From: Silene latifolia
Taxonomy: Eukaryota > Streptophyta > Magnoliopsida > Caryophyllales > Caryophyllaceae
NCBI RefSeq assembly: GCF_048544455.1
Contig: NC_133538.1
Coordinates: 7,119,658-7,183,657, forward strand
Reading direction: 5' to 3'
DNA length: 64,000 nucleotides
The notes beneath the pieces were generated by a model, which did no database searches, was not told where the DNA came from, and worked only from the letters and a program-made list of their open reading frames with translations. Below, one piece after another: positions 1 to 12,040 of the stretch. Position 1 is the first letter of the stretch, and each line of letters starts with the position of its first letter. Made by a program: the position numbers and the translations under genes.

Positions 1-237
1 CGTCTCACTTTCCTTACGAGTCAGGGTGGTGCTTTGGTTATGCACGGGAAAGCCATGGCGGGTGATCAAGCTCTCACGTTGGAGGCCACGAAAGCTCTTT
101 CCTTGAAAGTTCTTAATTTTGAAAGGAGCATTGGTACTCTTTCGCAGCTGGTTCGGAGTTCGTTTGACCGTCTGGATGCCTTGGATCACCACACTAGACC
201 CGACTACGTAAACCCGTATAAGACCCGCAACATTTGA
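1..237 (+). pseudogene. C-terminal fragment of a SIRE-like element ORF
   Basis: The frame is open from the window edge to a stop at 237, about 78 residues, so its beginning lies outside the window. I see no catalytic motif; it is a mixed polar and hydrophobic stretch ending HHTRPDYVNPYKTRN. It lies about 530 bases upstream of the polypurine tract and LTR of a SIRE-like copia element on the same strand. In that family this is where the last ORF (pol end or envelope-like ORF) ends. The assignment rests on position only; it could also be a chance open frame. Confidence 0.35.
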
Positions 238-765
238 TCTCCCTGCCTTACCATAATTAGCACTTACCTTAATTAGCTTTCTTTTTATTTCTTTTCATGG
301 TGTGTTTAACAAACTTCTTATTCGGCCCATTTTGGCAATGCACTTGTGGTTATGGCCCAAGTGTTTCATTAGACATGTGTTTATTCGGCCCACTTTGGCT
401 TTAACATGTTTAATTCCTAGTTTGTATGATAATTATCTTTTGGATGCTTCTAGTCTTGCGTGTTATTTTTATTTCTTATGGCGTTTTTATCTCTTGTCTC
501 GTCTTATATTATTCTAGTCATTTTTGATTTGTTCTTAACTTTTCGATGATGTCAAGAGGAGGAAAGAACGTCTCTAGTAAGCATCTACCTAAGCTTGCTC
601 TTTGTCAAGACCAATTGTCTCTTAAAGTCCTTAAGTTTCGGTTTCTGAACAATTGTCTTGATCTTGCGTTAAACTTTATTATCAAGATAACGGTATTATA
701 TTGAGGGGGAACTTTTTACTTAGTCACAATTTTAGGAGAGTTGCCATCATCAAAAAGGGGGAATT
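238..765 (+). other. SIRE-like 3' untranslated region with polypurine tract
   Basis: AT-rich sequence with no convincing reading frame. It ends in a purine run (about 752-765, AAAAAGGGGGAATT) directly before the LTR start, which is the normal position of the plus-strand primer of an LTR retrotransposon. A similar GGGGGAA purine run at about 702-710 may be a second, upstream polypurine tract. Confidence 0.6.
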
Positions 766-2356
766 TGTTGAACCATATAGTTTCTATGTTTATGTTTTGA
801 TGATGTCAAGGTGTTTTACATTTTATATACTTGTTGCATGTAATCGTTTGTTAAGTATTTTAGAACTAACCTATTATGAGCAACAAAGAAGAATGTGACA
901 ATTGCGTAAGAAGTTCAAGAGCCTTCGTTCAAGATCAAACGATTCATGATTCATTCAAGAACTATGTGAAGACGAAGTTCGTCTAAAGTTTAATCAAGCT
1001 TGGATGATGACGTAGCCTATACTCGAAGATCTCCTTGAAGATTAGAATAGTATAGGTGTTTATCTCGTAATGGTAATCAAGAATGAGTTTCTTGAGTAGT
1101 AAAGTTATAGCTTTGCAGCTATAACATTACTAGTAAAAGAGCTCAATGTTATAGCTCTTCTACTATAACATTGAAAGGCTGAGTTTTATACACGACTTAT
1201 AACTGTTTCGAAAATTGTTTTTTAATTGTTTAAAGTTTGTTTTAAATGTTTTAATAAAAGTATTTATATTATAAAGCCCGGTTTAGTGAGGAGTCCGGTT
1301 TTATAGTAAACGTTAATTGGTAGTCTTGATGGATCAACTTATGAGTTGGACCTTGCTACTAATTAGAGTTTCTGTATAGCCTCTCTTAAAACCTAAATTC
1401 TAATCATATATTAAGACGAGGGTTTGCACGAGTCACGAGGCACATGAGCCGTGACATCTCGTGTTACCTAGGGTATATTAGGTAAAGATTTTATTCTATA
1501 ATAATATCTTTACATATCTTATATATCTTACTTAATATATTTGTTTATGGTAAAAGATATTCTTATTTTAGGTAATCTTATCATAATCTTAGAATTTATA
1601 GTAAAGATAATATTTGGAAAGATTATATTCTATCTTTTAGCATATTCTTTTTTTTTTCTTTTCAGGCTTTTAGGAAAGAGATAATAAGAAAATATAATTT
1701 GTTTTTATATCTTAATATTTCGGCTATTAGGGTTTGACAAAACCGTGTAGCCTACTCTTCCTTCTCCTATAAATACTTTGCTATTTACAACATCTAAAAT
1801 AGAGACCTTAAGCATAAAAATTGTTTTCATCTTTACAAAGCAAAACCGTGTGTTTTAAACAGAAAAACCGTTTTGTTATTTTGAAAGGTCGTGTGTCTTA
1901 AAACTCGCATACTCGTTCTTCATTTATCGTTATAAGATAATAGTGCTTAGTTGAATTCTTAACTTGTTCATTAACGTGAACCTTTGTTAGAATCATTAGT
2001 GCTTTCTTATTAGCGTAAGTTAGTCACTCGAGTATTTAACGGTACTCATTGAGTTACAGCTAGAGTTAGTTGTACGAGTTGGGTTAGTAAATTTGTAATC
2101 CGTAGAAAGGTACTAAATTTATTAATCGAGAATAGTGGACGTAGGTTTCGACTTGTGAAACTGAACCACTTCAAAAACCCTGTGTCTCTTCGTTCTTTCG
2201 TTTGTTTCGTTTGTTACATTAGTTGATTAGTTAAAGTTTAATCAATAAACTTTAAATAATCAATTAAATTTGAATAATCGAAAACGCTTTCAAAAAGTTT
2301 TAAATCCTCAATTCACCCCCCCCCCCCTTGAGTATTTTGGATCAATAGACTCTTCA
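766..2356 (+). mobile_element. 3' LTR of a SIRE/Maximus-like copia element
   Basis: The LTR begins TGTTGAACC right after the polypurine tract and ends near TCTTCA at about 2356. A TATA-like box (CTATAAATA) at about 1767-1775 and a run of twelve C at 2316-2327 just before the 3' end are typical of SIRE-type LTRs. The rest of the element lies to the left of the window. It was inserted into an older Athila-type LTR, whose sequence resumes at about 2357. The exact 3' end is uncertain by a few bases. Confidence 0.7.
1767..1775 (+). promoter_or_regulatory. TATA box of the SIRE-like LTR
   Basis: CTATAAATA about 1.0 kb into the LTR and 580 bases before its end, in the right place to start the element transcript at the U3/R border. 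Called from sequence only. Confidence 0.45.
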
Positions 2357-3031
2357 AAGGGATTACAATCGCAAGAATCCGGCGTAAAGAACGATTAATT
2401 CCGAGCTAAATAACCCCGAAAGCAAAGTTACAGTAAAAGGAAAAGAGAAGCGTTCAAGCGTAATGTCAAAAATGATAGGTGAAAACTGAATGCTAATGAC
2501 CTAGTTATTATGCGCTTAAATAGAAAAATTACTAAGTCCATAAGCTAAAACACGTTCACGGACTAATTAAAGCCCATGACAGCCAAAATCACTTGATCGA
2601 GTAGTCTGAAACAACTCGATCGAGTAATTCTCCAAAATATCTACTCGATCGACCAAAATTGTCACTCGATCGAGTAACTCCTAATTCCGGCACTTCTTGA
2701 TCGAGTACAAAACTACTCGATCGACCAACCTCAGCCATAGAAACCACTCGATCGACCAATAAAACAGCTCGATCGAGTATTCTTCCTCCAAAACAGCTCA
2801 AACTCGTGACCGACTTCTTCGTAGACCATTCCTTCACGCATCCCAATGCAAGATCCCACTCTGAACAATCCCGTCTCCTCAAAATGCATGCAAAAAGGGA
2901 CGAAAATGGTACGATTCCACTACTTCCACGTTCATTTCTACAAAATGGACAAAACGAACCAAAGTGGTACAAAAGTACATGGAAATATGTGCTGAAATAG
3001 GCTAAAAGGACTATACAAAATGCACGTATCA
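2357..3031 (-). mobile_element. Truncated LTR of the Athila I family
   Basis: Read on the minus strand it begins TGATACGTGC at 3031, the same terminus as the two LTRs of Athila I at 21603 and 31110. It follows them through the CTCGATCGAG array and the block around ATTACAATCG, then stops at 2356 where the SIRE-like LTR interrupts it. The array here (about 2595-2785) is more degenerate than in Athila I, with several CTCGATCGAC variants, so this is an older copy. The rest of the LTR is presumably on the far side of the SIRE element, outside the window. Confidence 0.8.
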
Positions 3032-3786
3032 GAGGCCGGGTAAGAGGTCATAGGAAGTGGAGTGTTTTTTTGCAATTTTTATGCCCAATGACATGTGCAT
3101 GTGGAAGACAAAATGGGTGGGAAAAAAAACACCCAATAAGAAAAGGAGGTGTATAATGATTATGCCTCATGCACAATTACACACACAATTACACGGTCTA
3201 ATGTGTCCTTATCAGGTCCATTTTGGTTCTTATATTTGTCGCCTAAATACGTGTAATTATTATTTTAAACATCGTTTTATGTTCAAATAATTCACGATAA
3301 ATTTTGTCCAAAACACTCCGTAAATATATGTGTATAGCTACATATATTATTTACGTACTAATATTAATCACATTAATTGATTAGTACAATATTAGTGAAT
3401 TAACAGTTAATTAACTAAAACCCGTCTCATAAAATTTATTATTCAATTATCGCATAATTAAATAATAACTGTCGTGCCTCGAGTTCGCAACTTGAAATCT
3501 CTCTAAAACGATCGACTAACCTTTTAGTCAATAAATCAACGGACTAAATAAATTGTATCTCATACAATTAATTAGTTGTCAATTGGGGTTTGTTCCTTTA
3601 GGTGTGACCGAAAAGGGTCAGTTGATCACCGCCGTCACACGACAATAACGTCAAACTCTAGTCAGCCAACCGTTATCGATTTACGTTAATCAATTGACGA
3701 GGATCATAAAATAAATATCCTGATGATATTCCTTTAATGAGATTTATGATGTAAACGCACTATTGTGGAGGACGCTCACTCCAACA
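3032..3786 (-). mobile_element. Truncated minus-strand copia LTR
   Basis: On the minus strand it begins TGTTGGAGTGAGCG at 3786. It shares with the LTRs at 5105, 18213 and 15502 the block around 3560-3690 (GTTTGACGTTATTGTCGTGT and the following CACACCTAAAGGA), so all belong to related copia families. Its 3' part is cut off by the Athila I-family LTR at 3031. It sits inside the reverse transcriptase gene: the RT reading frame ends exactly at its outer edge. Confidence 0.7.
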
Positions 3787-5104
3787 AAGTCGCCACTACT
3801 GCCAATCCCCAAAACCAGGTCCCGACACAGTGACAATACGTTCCAAGCTAGAACGGAGTGCCACATCAAAAGAAGGCTGGGCCGACTCAAAGACACAAGG
3901 AGAACAAGTACGCAGGGCAAAGTAAAGCTTAGAAATAATAGTACAGGCCCGAAGAAGAAGCAACTCACACTGTGGGTCATCGATCCTCGCGACAAAATCC
4001 ATAAACTCGATGGTTTTAGTCACTCTCCTTGCCACAAGTTCGCTGCCGAAAATAGGACACGTACTGATAGGACCACCTAGAACAGTGACACCGTGTAAAG
4101 GCTGAGCAATAGAGGGGGGAAGACACCAGGAAGCCGACTACTGGGATCCTCCGTAGGCCAAAAGACCTCGGTCTTACCAACATTAAGATGTAGACCAAAC
4201 CGAGGACCATCTTCCATAATTAGATCCAAGACCTTCCCACAACCAAAGTGTCCCCAATAATAGTGGCATCGTCTATGTACCAAGCCTACAAACTGAGGTC
4301 AAAGGAGTCCCTGATCTTGCACACCAACGGATGCAACACCAAAGCAAAAAGCAAAGGTCCTAACGGATCGCCCCGCTGAAGCCCCCGACAAGACCATAAG
4401 CTATGCTCCCCATAATACAGCCGGGCAGGACTAGAGTAACAAAAGTCCACCCATCGGGATATGACCGAGCAGTAACAGCGAACCTCCTGAAGCATGGTCT
4501 CACGATCAACTAAGTTGAACGCATTCTGGAAGTCGACCAACAATATAGAAAAACCCTCCACGCCACCACGAGCCTCAACGAACCGATTCAAGGCATGTAG
4601 AATAGCCTCTCCTCCACCGGATACCCCGACCCCAAACTGAAGATCAGCAAAATAACCCGATAAAGATGGGCCAACCAAAAAAGCACCGACCTTAGAGACA
4701 AGGCGTCTCCAAACAGTGCCAACAGCAATAGGACGTATACCACCACCCAGTTTAACAAGTGGCTTGAGCGGAGCACAAGCTATATACTCACCCAGAGTCG
4801 ACGGACACCGACCCTCAAGGAAAAGATTAACCACCCAAGTAATAGAGGCAGTCAAATCGTCAGAAATAGCCACAACAGCTCTACTCAAACAATCCATAAT
4901 GTGCTGGGCACGAAAACCATCCCGTCCACATGAAGTGCCACGTGGGAAACTTTGAATCATATCCAACACAACAGCCGGAGAAGCAACGAGGGGATGATGA
5001 TCAACATGCAAAGGGGGAAAGGACGGAGATGGGGCGACATGGTGCTTATCTTGCAGAGCCACAAGGGTGGCGTTAGAGTAAGGGGCAATACCGGATGAAG
5101 TAAG
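3787..5104 (-). pseudogene. Non-LTR-like reverse transcriptase, catalytic and C-terminal part
   Basis: This is the catalytic piece of the minus-strand RT gene. RT motifs read in order: SCGRDGFRAQHIMDC and GGIRPIAVGTVWRRLVSKV (fingers), LLVDFQNAFNLVDRE (motif A, catalytic Asp), LQRGDPLGPLLFALVLHP (motif B), and WYIDDATIIGDT (motif C with the DD pair, about 4250-4285). A TAG stop sits just before motif C at 4286-4288 and a frameshift follows. A thumb-like region containing NDPQCELLLLRAC-type and SGPGFGDWQ sequences runs to 3787, where an LTR interrupts it. The gene continues upstream at 19481, because the copia element 5105-19480 split it. It is dead as it stands. Which non-LTR clade it belongs to I cannot say. 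Confidence 0.8.
5100..5104. repeat. Left target-site duplication of the 5105-19480 copia
   Basis: GTAAG here against GAAAG at 19481-19485: a 5-bp duplication with one substitution. Removing one copy and the element brings the two RT pieces back into one frame, which confirms the insertion point. Confidence 0.8.
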
Positions 5105-6407
5105 TGTTGGATTAAGTGTCCCCGCCAATAATGCGATCACAACTGTCGATCATATTGATCACATATTTAAATATCAAATAAAGAATACGTGAGGGATGAT
5201 TTATTATTTATAATCAACTGATCGTCATTAATCAGTAATGATTGGCTGACTAGAGTTTGACATTACTGTCGTGTGACGGTGGTGGTCAGTTGATCCCTTA
5301 AGGTCACACCTAAAGGACAATTCCCTTAATGGATAAATTGATTAATTGTATGACGATACAAAATGATCAAATCCTTAAAAGTGAACAATTTACTTGTGAG
5401 TGAGAATATTGATATCTTATTGTAATGGGATTAAATAAGATTTATTTTAGTAATAAAAATGCTTTGTTACTAAAATTGATTATTGTTTGAGAAACAATAG
5501 AGATAAAAATGAATGGTTGATTATAATTACAAGATGTTGTGAATTATAATTATATGACCCATTTTATTTATGTGATCAAGTATCACTAGTCAATTTATTG
5601 TATGTAATTTAATTAATTTATGAAATGATATTTATGTGATAAATATGCATTAAATTAATTAATAACATGTAACATACTACATGTGACATATTGTGTGACA
5701 ATTGACAAAATAAAATGATAGTCCATTTTATGGAGGATGGACCGAAATATGGAGGGAGTATTAGTGGATTTTGGTTGTTTTATTTTATTTGATAAAATGG
5801 CATGATGATGCCTACCTACAACTAGCCTTACACCTACTCTTACACATCTTACACATCTATTTCTTGTGAAGACAAAAAGAGAAAAGAAGATGCCCTTAGT
5901 TGGACTACTCCAACCGTGCTCCTCCTTTTAATTAGAGAGATTTTGTTCTCTTAATTGATTCTTACACTTAACCATTCAACAACACATGCAAAGTTGTTCT
6001 ATATTCTCCTACTTCTCTCTAAACAAGTTTTAGAATACAATAAATTGTTCATCCACTCTAATATTATAACAAAGTTACTAGTGTAGTAATAATAACAATA
6101 TTAGAATACATTTTAAGGATACTAGTATAATAATCTAGTTAATTAGTATACTAGTTTAAGGGTAAGTCTTGGGTGCAATCTAAGGAGGATTTCTATTCTT
6201 GGGATCTTGGAAGATCATCCATCATATTAAGCTCAAGAACAAGTGAAGGTAGGAGACTTTCATTTGTGCCCATTTGACCGAATTTTTGAGGGTGAGAAAA
6301 CGATTTTCTTATTTCTTCTTATTTGTTTTGCATGCATAAGATCTTTAAGTTTTTATGACTAAAACTTTAAACTAAAATATGTGATATTTAAAATATTATT
6401 TCCAACA
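5105..6407 (+). repeat. 5' LTR of the outer copia
   Basis: Begins TGTTGGATTAAG, ends ATTTCCAACA, and is followed after two bases by the primer site. It is collinear with 18213-19480 with scattered substitutions and a small insertion in the 3' copy. The distal 75 or so bases differ completely between the copies because the 3' LTR end has been rearranged. Confidence 0.9.
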
Positions 6408-6409
6408 AG

Positions 6410-6421
6410 TGGTATCAGAGC
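6410..6421 (+). promoter_or_regulatory. Primer binding site, tRNA-iMet
   Basis: TGGTATCAGAGC, two bases after the LTR end, is complementary to the 3' end of plant initiator methionine tRNA, as in most copia elements. Confidence 0.9.
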
Positions 6422-8050
6422 ATTATGGTTGTTGCATGCAAAATCGGGTTAGTTTTTCCGAGTTAATTTAATTAACATATAAAACTTGTTATTTAGGATT
6501 TATGAAGATAAATCATGACATAATTTTTCATATTAAAATTTCTGGTCCTAAGTGATTTTTAGGACATTTTGGTTTATTTATGGATTTTTATTGTTCATTT
6601 TATATAATATTGGCATTAAAATGTTATTTTTATGATAAAAATGTCATTTTTAGACGAAAATTAGCTAAACTTTGAATGTTTCAGTGATTTTTGGATATAT
6701 TTTCACATATATTATCTACTAATGGCCTGTAAAATTTCATAATAAAATGAGTTGTTATACTCGAAATATGGATTTTTCAAGTTAAAATCGTATTTAAATG
6801 GGAAAATAGGTTAATATGAGTTTTATTTCGAATCTGGTCATAGAAATTTAGTATAATGTCACATGAAATTTTACAAGATGTATGTAAAATATTTGGCTAT
6901 AATGAAGTCTTTATGCATGATTTATGAATTTTTGATGAAAAATCACATAAATAGTGACTTTAATTAGTAAAGATGTTAAAACATACTACATGACTAAGGA
7001 AAAACGTCACATGTTGCATTTTATCATATATTTCAGATCTAAAAATGAAAACTTGATTAAAATATTTTTCTCATATTTTTATGGTGATAATTGTTAAAAT
7101 CGAAAAACCGCAACATTGTTTTTCTCAATAAATTTTCGAAATTTTTAACCTAAGTTTTGAACATTATGAGTGTCATGGTATTTTTTCAGAATGTTTATGA
7201 GTTTAAATTTCAAATTTTGAAATTATTTGAAATTTTTATGATTTAATTTGAAGTTTATGACATAATTTTGTATTTTAAGTCCATTTATGAACAATATTAA
7301 GAAATATAGGTTAATTATTATCAATATGTTAGTGGAGACTAATTTTGAGTCCTAAGATGGTTAGGGTAATTAACTTGTACATAAATATGAATTTATGTAA
7401 TTATTGTGATTTTAAAATGTTAAATCACGCAAATCCATAAGAACCGATTAATATACGATAATGGCTCCTTAAAGGCGATTTAGCATAAAATTGGGCATGT
7501 TTATACATATTATAATGCTGCATTTTAGTTATGATTGTCATATTTTAATTTTATGTAATTTTTGAATCATGTAATTTTACTTAGTATGACCTTAGTTTTA
7601 ATTGGTATTACTCGAAATGTATGGGAATATCGATTCGGTTGTAATTTATTGTGATCTCGTATCACCGTTTTGCAATTTAATAGATTTATTTTTATTTTTA
7701 ATTACAAATGTAAAATACTAAATTATGTAATTTATTTATTCCAGAGTACCTTGAAGACGGTGCCACTCGAGAAGGCGATCCATTAAAGAAAGTGTTGCCT
7801 TAAAATGCATGCCAAGACCGAAGTTCAAGGGACCAAAGGAGTTGGTTTCCGAATTTGTAATAGTTTATTAGATTTACTATTTTAGGAAGGCCATACTAGG
7901 ATTTTATTTATGCTTTGCATTTTATTTATATGTTGCATGCATCGCTAAATCGCCATAACTAAAACATGCATTATCATTAAATCGAGTATATCGACCGTGT
8001 CAATTATAATTATCGTAGTTTACCGCTTTAGTTCACTTAAAACGTGATAG
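6422..8050 (+). other. Long untranslated leader of the outer copia
   Basis: AT-rich, no coding sequence. A pyrimidine-poor but plausible 3' splice site (TTATTTATTCCAG) ends at 7744. The stretch that follows, to about 7915, resembles the equivalent leader of the nested copia (plus-strand 12700-12870), including a shared CCA(T/C)ACTAGGA(T/C)TTTATTT block. This suggests a spliced leader in both relatives. Confidence 0.5.
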
Positions 8051-9829
8051 ATAATAAATTGACATGACCTCTCGCTAAAAATAAACAATTGAGACCTAGC
8101 CATACCAAAAAGTAGAAACCATGAAAACCTATTTCGTGAGGGAGTGCATTCGGCCACACCGGGGTACAAACCTTGTTACGTAGAGGAAGTGGGTGATAAA
8201 TGTCTATCCACCGAATTTATGTTAATGAAGGGTATTTCGGCACACCGTGCCCTAAGTTGATATGAGTTTGGATCATGGACACATTTATTCGAAATTTGGG
8301 TTGAACTCAACGAAATTATTCACGACGATTTCCGGATGTGTTTCGGGCTAGAGATAAATATTAATGTAATTTTATCGACCAATAGTTCTAAAAGTATAAT
8401 CGATTAAAGAGTTAATCCACCGAGTTATATTAATAAAGGCTATTTCGGCACACCGTGCCCCAAGTTAATATGAATTTGGATCTTGGAATCATTTATCATA
8501 GTTGGGTAGAGGTCACTATGTAAATGCTTTACTTGTTATTTACAAGTATTATTATAACGATGAATGTTTTGTTTTCATTATTCCGTTATCATAGTGTTCT
8601 ATTTCTTTACCACAATTCAGATACGATATCATTTCGATTTTTGATTCAAATCTCCATTAAAACATCGTAACTAAAGACAAATATGAATTTTCTTCTAAAA
8701 CATCGTATTATCCATTGCAAGGATCTCTTGTGAAGAGTATAGATAAAAGTTATTCGTGATCAAAAGGGTTTTTGATTTTTGACTAACATATCTACTTACA
8801 ATGAATTGTTTCTCATATGCTTAGTTGAGTTAAGTACTTTGAAACGCTACATCATTTTGGTAACTAGATTTTTTTGAAATCAAAATTGACCAAAACACCG
8901 CAACCACTTCAATGAAAATTTTAAGACTAAACGAACGAATGAAGAGTAGTCTTCATGAAATTCAATTTTGCTTCTCTAAGCAAAGATTCATTGAAATTGA
9001 GTGGGAGCATTCTCTTAAACCGCTAAGAAAAGGATAAAGGTTTTGAAGAAGTAAAATTAGAATGGAATTGATACAAGGTAATGTTAAAAGTAAAGTTATT
9101 GAGAATAACAATACTAAACCTATCAATCCCGACCGATAAAGTTTCCATTGTCTTAATTGTTGGACGCTAGAAAGGAAACTACCCCAAATTATTGAAGAAT
9201 CAACAAGTTAGTTGTGGGACATCTAATGGGACCTTCTTCTTTAAATGTTTATTTGATTAACATAAATTTTGCTAGTACTACTTCGTCAATATTAGAAACC
9301 AGTGGAGGTTTTCATCATTGTATTCGATACATAAGATGATTATAATATGACGACTAGCATCAAATAATGTCGAGAGATAGAGTCATTGTGTAATCATTCT
9401 AGTTTAGGGTTTATAGTTGTACTTAATTATGACTATTAAGTGCATAAACTCTAAATAAGAATATAAACTTATTAAGATACAAAAGAGGTTTCACTTTTGT
9501 GACCCTATACACCACGATTTGATGTATGGTTAGCCCATTATCAAGGTGAATATATTCTAAACCAAACTAGAAGGATATATCATGTAGATGATGCAAGACT
9601 CAAATTGGTAACCCAAGATTGAACCTTAGATTGTGGAATAATGAACGCAAAGAGTTATCGAGTACTCTTAAAACCATTAGGTTGTTAATCTTATGGTATA
9701 TGCGTATCTTGTATTCAAAGCAAGATGTCTCGTGCCTTTTGGTTGAAAAGGAGACCCAGGTTGTAAATCATTGATCCAAAATAGGTTGATCATTTTCTTT
9801 TACCAATGATTTAAGTTGACGCTAATGTG
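8051..9829 (+). pseudogene. Decayed copia gag, protease and pre-integrase
   Basis: No long frame survives. Recognisable in broken frames are a gag zinc-knuckle relic near 9150-9190 (CLNC..LERK.P, from a CxxC..GHWKRNCP pattern), a protease relic near 9310-9340 (FDT, from the FDTG active site), and a pre-integrase relic near 9700-9745 (SCIQSKMSRA, from the CxxC-x-GKM-x-R pattern). The order matches copia pol on the plus strand. Frames are interrupted every few dozen codons. It ends at the target site of the nested copia. Confidence 0.6.
9825..9829. repeat. Left target-site duplication of the nested copia
   Basis: ATGTG, identical to 15503-15507 at the far end of the nested minus-strand copia. 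A third copy at 14430-14434 is part of the duplicated block, not an insertion scar. Confidence 0.65.
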
Positions 9830-10378
9830 TGTGGGATTTATCTGTATGCATCCCTTTAACTTTAAGGATTATAACGAATTTATTGTGATGATAACTAGTC
9901 ATAAAATAAATTGCATAAACAAAATCGAAGATGAATAAGAAATAACCTTCGGTCCTAGCTAAAAAGGCCTATGAACAATATCGCAATGATATTCTCCTAT
10001 CAGTTGCACCCAAGATGATATGAGATATGCCCTTGTTCTTTTGCTAGAATCGATCCCCCAAATTAACTGATTAACTTTAGGTTTTTTTATGTTTTTCTTT
10101 TTGATGAGAGGAAGCTAGGTTAAAAGAGAATTAGGGTAGAAAAATAATGATCTATCTCTTACCTTATAAAACCGTGTACTAGGTAAAATAAGGTAGATTT
10201 TTTCTTCCAAAATCTCGGCCCAAATTTCCGAAATTAAGAGGATTATTTCTCTTTTTTTTTTCGGTTTTAGCAACAACCACAAATTAGGATAAAATCCTCT
10301 TATTTTTGGTTCGTCTAAAATTATATATAATGCGTACATTTTATTAATTGTCATACAGGTTGTCCCGTTTTAATAAGT
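9830..10378 (-). repeat. Truncated 3' LTR of the nested copia
   Basis: Matches 14435-14982 (part of the 5' LTR) with roughly 3 percent differences by eye. The first part of the LTR (equivalent to 14983-15502) is absent: at 10378 the sequence switches to integrase coding sequence. The junction is at a shared ACTTATTAAAAC on the minus strand. Confidence 0.75.
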
Positions 10379-12040
10379 AGACATATCCGTATCTACTCAA
10401 ATCGTCCATAAAAGTGATAAAATATCTATAGCCATCTCTAGCGGTAAGTGACATAGGTCCACAAACATCAGTATGTATGAGTCCTAATAGGTCACTAGCG
10501 CGCATTCCAACACCTTTGAAGGAAATTCGAGTCATTTTGCCAATGAGACATGATTCACACGTGCCATATGTAGAAAATTCTAATGCGGGAATAGTCCCAT
10601 TATCGACGAGTTTCTTTACACGTTTCTCATTTATGTGTCCCATTCGACAATGCCATAGATAGGTTTGATCTTTGTCACCAACCTTTAATTTATTATTATT
10701 CACGTGTAATACTTCCGTGGTTTGATCTAAGATATAAATTCCATTCATGGAAACCGCTTTGCCATAAATCATTTCATTGAAAGAGAAAATACAGATATTT
10801 TCCTTTATTAAAAATGAAAATCCGTCTTTATCAAGTACGGAAACTGAAATAATGTTCTTAGACAAACTGGGTACATAGTAACAGTTATTTAAAAATAACT
10901 CAAAACCACTAGGGAGTTGGATTACATATGTTCCCTTCGAGACAACATCAACTCTAGCTCCATTCCCGACTCGCAGGTCCACACCACCCTTTCCGAGAGG
11001 TGTGATGTTTCTTAGGCCCTGCAAATGATTACACAGATGAGAACCACAACCAGTATCAAGTACCCAAGTTCCGAAACTTGCATGGTTAATCTCAATCATA
11101 TGAATATAAGATGACATACCAACAGGAACGACGCGGCCTGCTTTAATGTCCTCACGGTACACAGGACAGTTCCTCCTCCAATGTCCAGTCTTGTGACAAT
11201 GGTGGCACTCAATGTCACCGCCCTTGCTTTTGCCTTGCCCTGTGAGCCACTAGTCTCACCAGGCCCACTCTTACCGTTTCCTGGCTTCTTGAATTTTGGC
11301 TTACCTACAGTTAGGTCGCCTGGAGCTTTGCCCTTACCTTTACCCTTGTTGGAAATCGTGAGAACATCTTGCTTCATGCTCCCACTCAATTTCATATCCT
11401 TCTCGGTCTGTACGAGAAGTGAGTGTAGCTCATGAGAACTTTTCTTTAAGTCATTCATGTAGTAGTTCGCCCTGAAAAGGGCAAAACCATCATGAAGAGA
11501 ATGAAGAATACGGTCAATGACTATGCTCTCACTGATTTTACAATCAAGTGCCTCCAATTTCTCGACATTCTCAATCATGTTAAGAATGTGTGGGCTAACC
11601 GGTTGGCCCTTTTGGAGTTTCGCATCAAAGAAGCGACAGGTATGCTCATAAGTAACGATTCTCGGTGCTTTTGATAACTCGTTAGTGAGCGTGGTGAAAA
11701 TCTTGTTCGCACCTTGGGCAATGAAGCGTCTCTGCAAATTGGTTTCCATTGCAAAGATGAGTACGTTCTTTATCGCACTCGCTTCCATGACGAAATCACT
11801 ATAAGCAAGTGACTCGTTAACTCCCGCATTGGGGCCTGGGTTTACCGGTATTGGCTCAGTTAAGTACTTGAGCTTATCGTCGCCATGGCATTCCGTAAGT
11901 CTTTGCCTCCCGATCCATAAAGTTGGACCCATCATTCTTCAGTCGCGTGTACTGATTCATGTTGTCCATAAAAACTTTCAGCCAGGACTCGTGTCCAAGT
12001 GTGGCACTTGGCATTGGGATTTTGTTATTTCCAGCCATTT
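10366..12040 (-). pseudogene. Copia gag and partial pol (protease, pre-integrase, integrase start)
   Basis: Translation would start at 12040 with MAGNNKIPMPSATLGHES. A frameshift near 11930 moves into the main gag frame (to about 11220: KLKYLTEPIP, FDAKLQKGQPVSPHILNM), and a second near 11220 restores the zinc knuckle CHHCHKTGHWRRNC. Then come the protease active site WVLDTGCGSHLCN (about 11040-11080), the pre-integrase YLWHCRMGHINEKRVKKL with CESCLIGKMTR, and the integrase start LLGLIHTDVCGP and FITFMDDLSRYGYVYLL. The ORF then runs into LTR sequence at 10378, so the last few residues are not pol. RT and RNase H are absent. Only two frameshifts make it much younger than its host copia. Confidence 0.85.
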
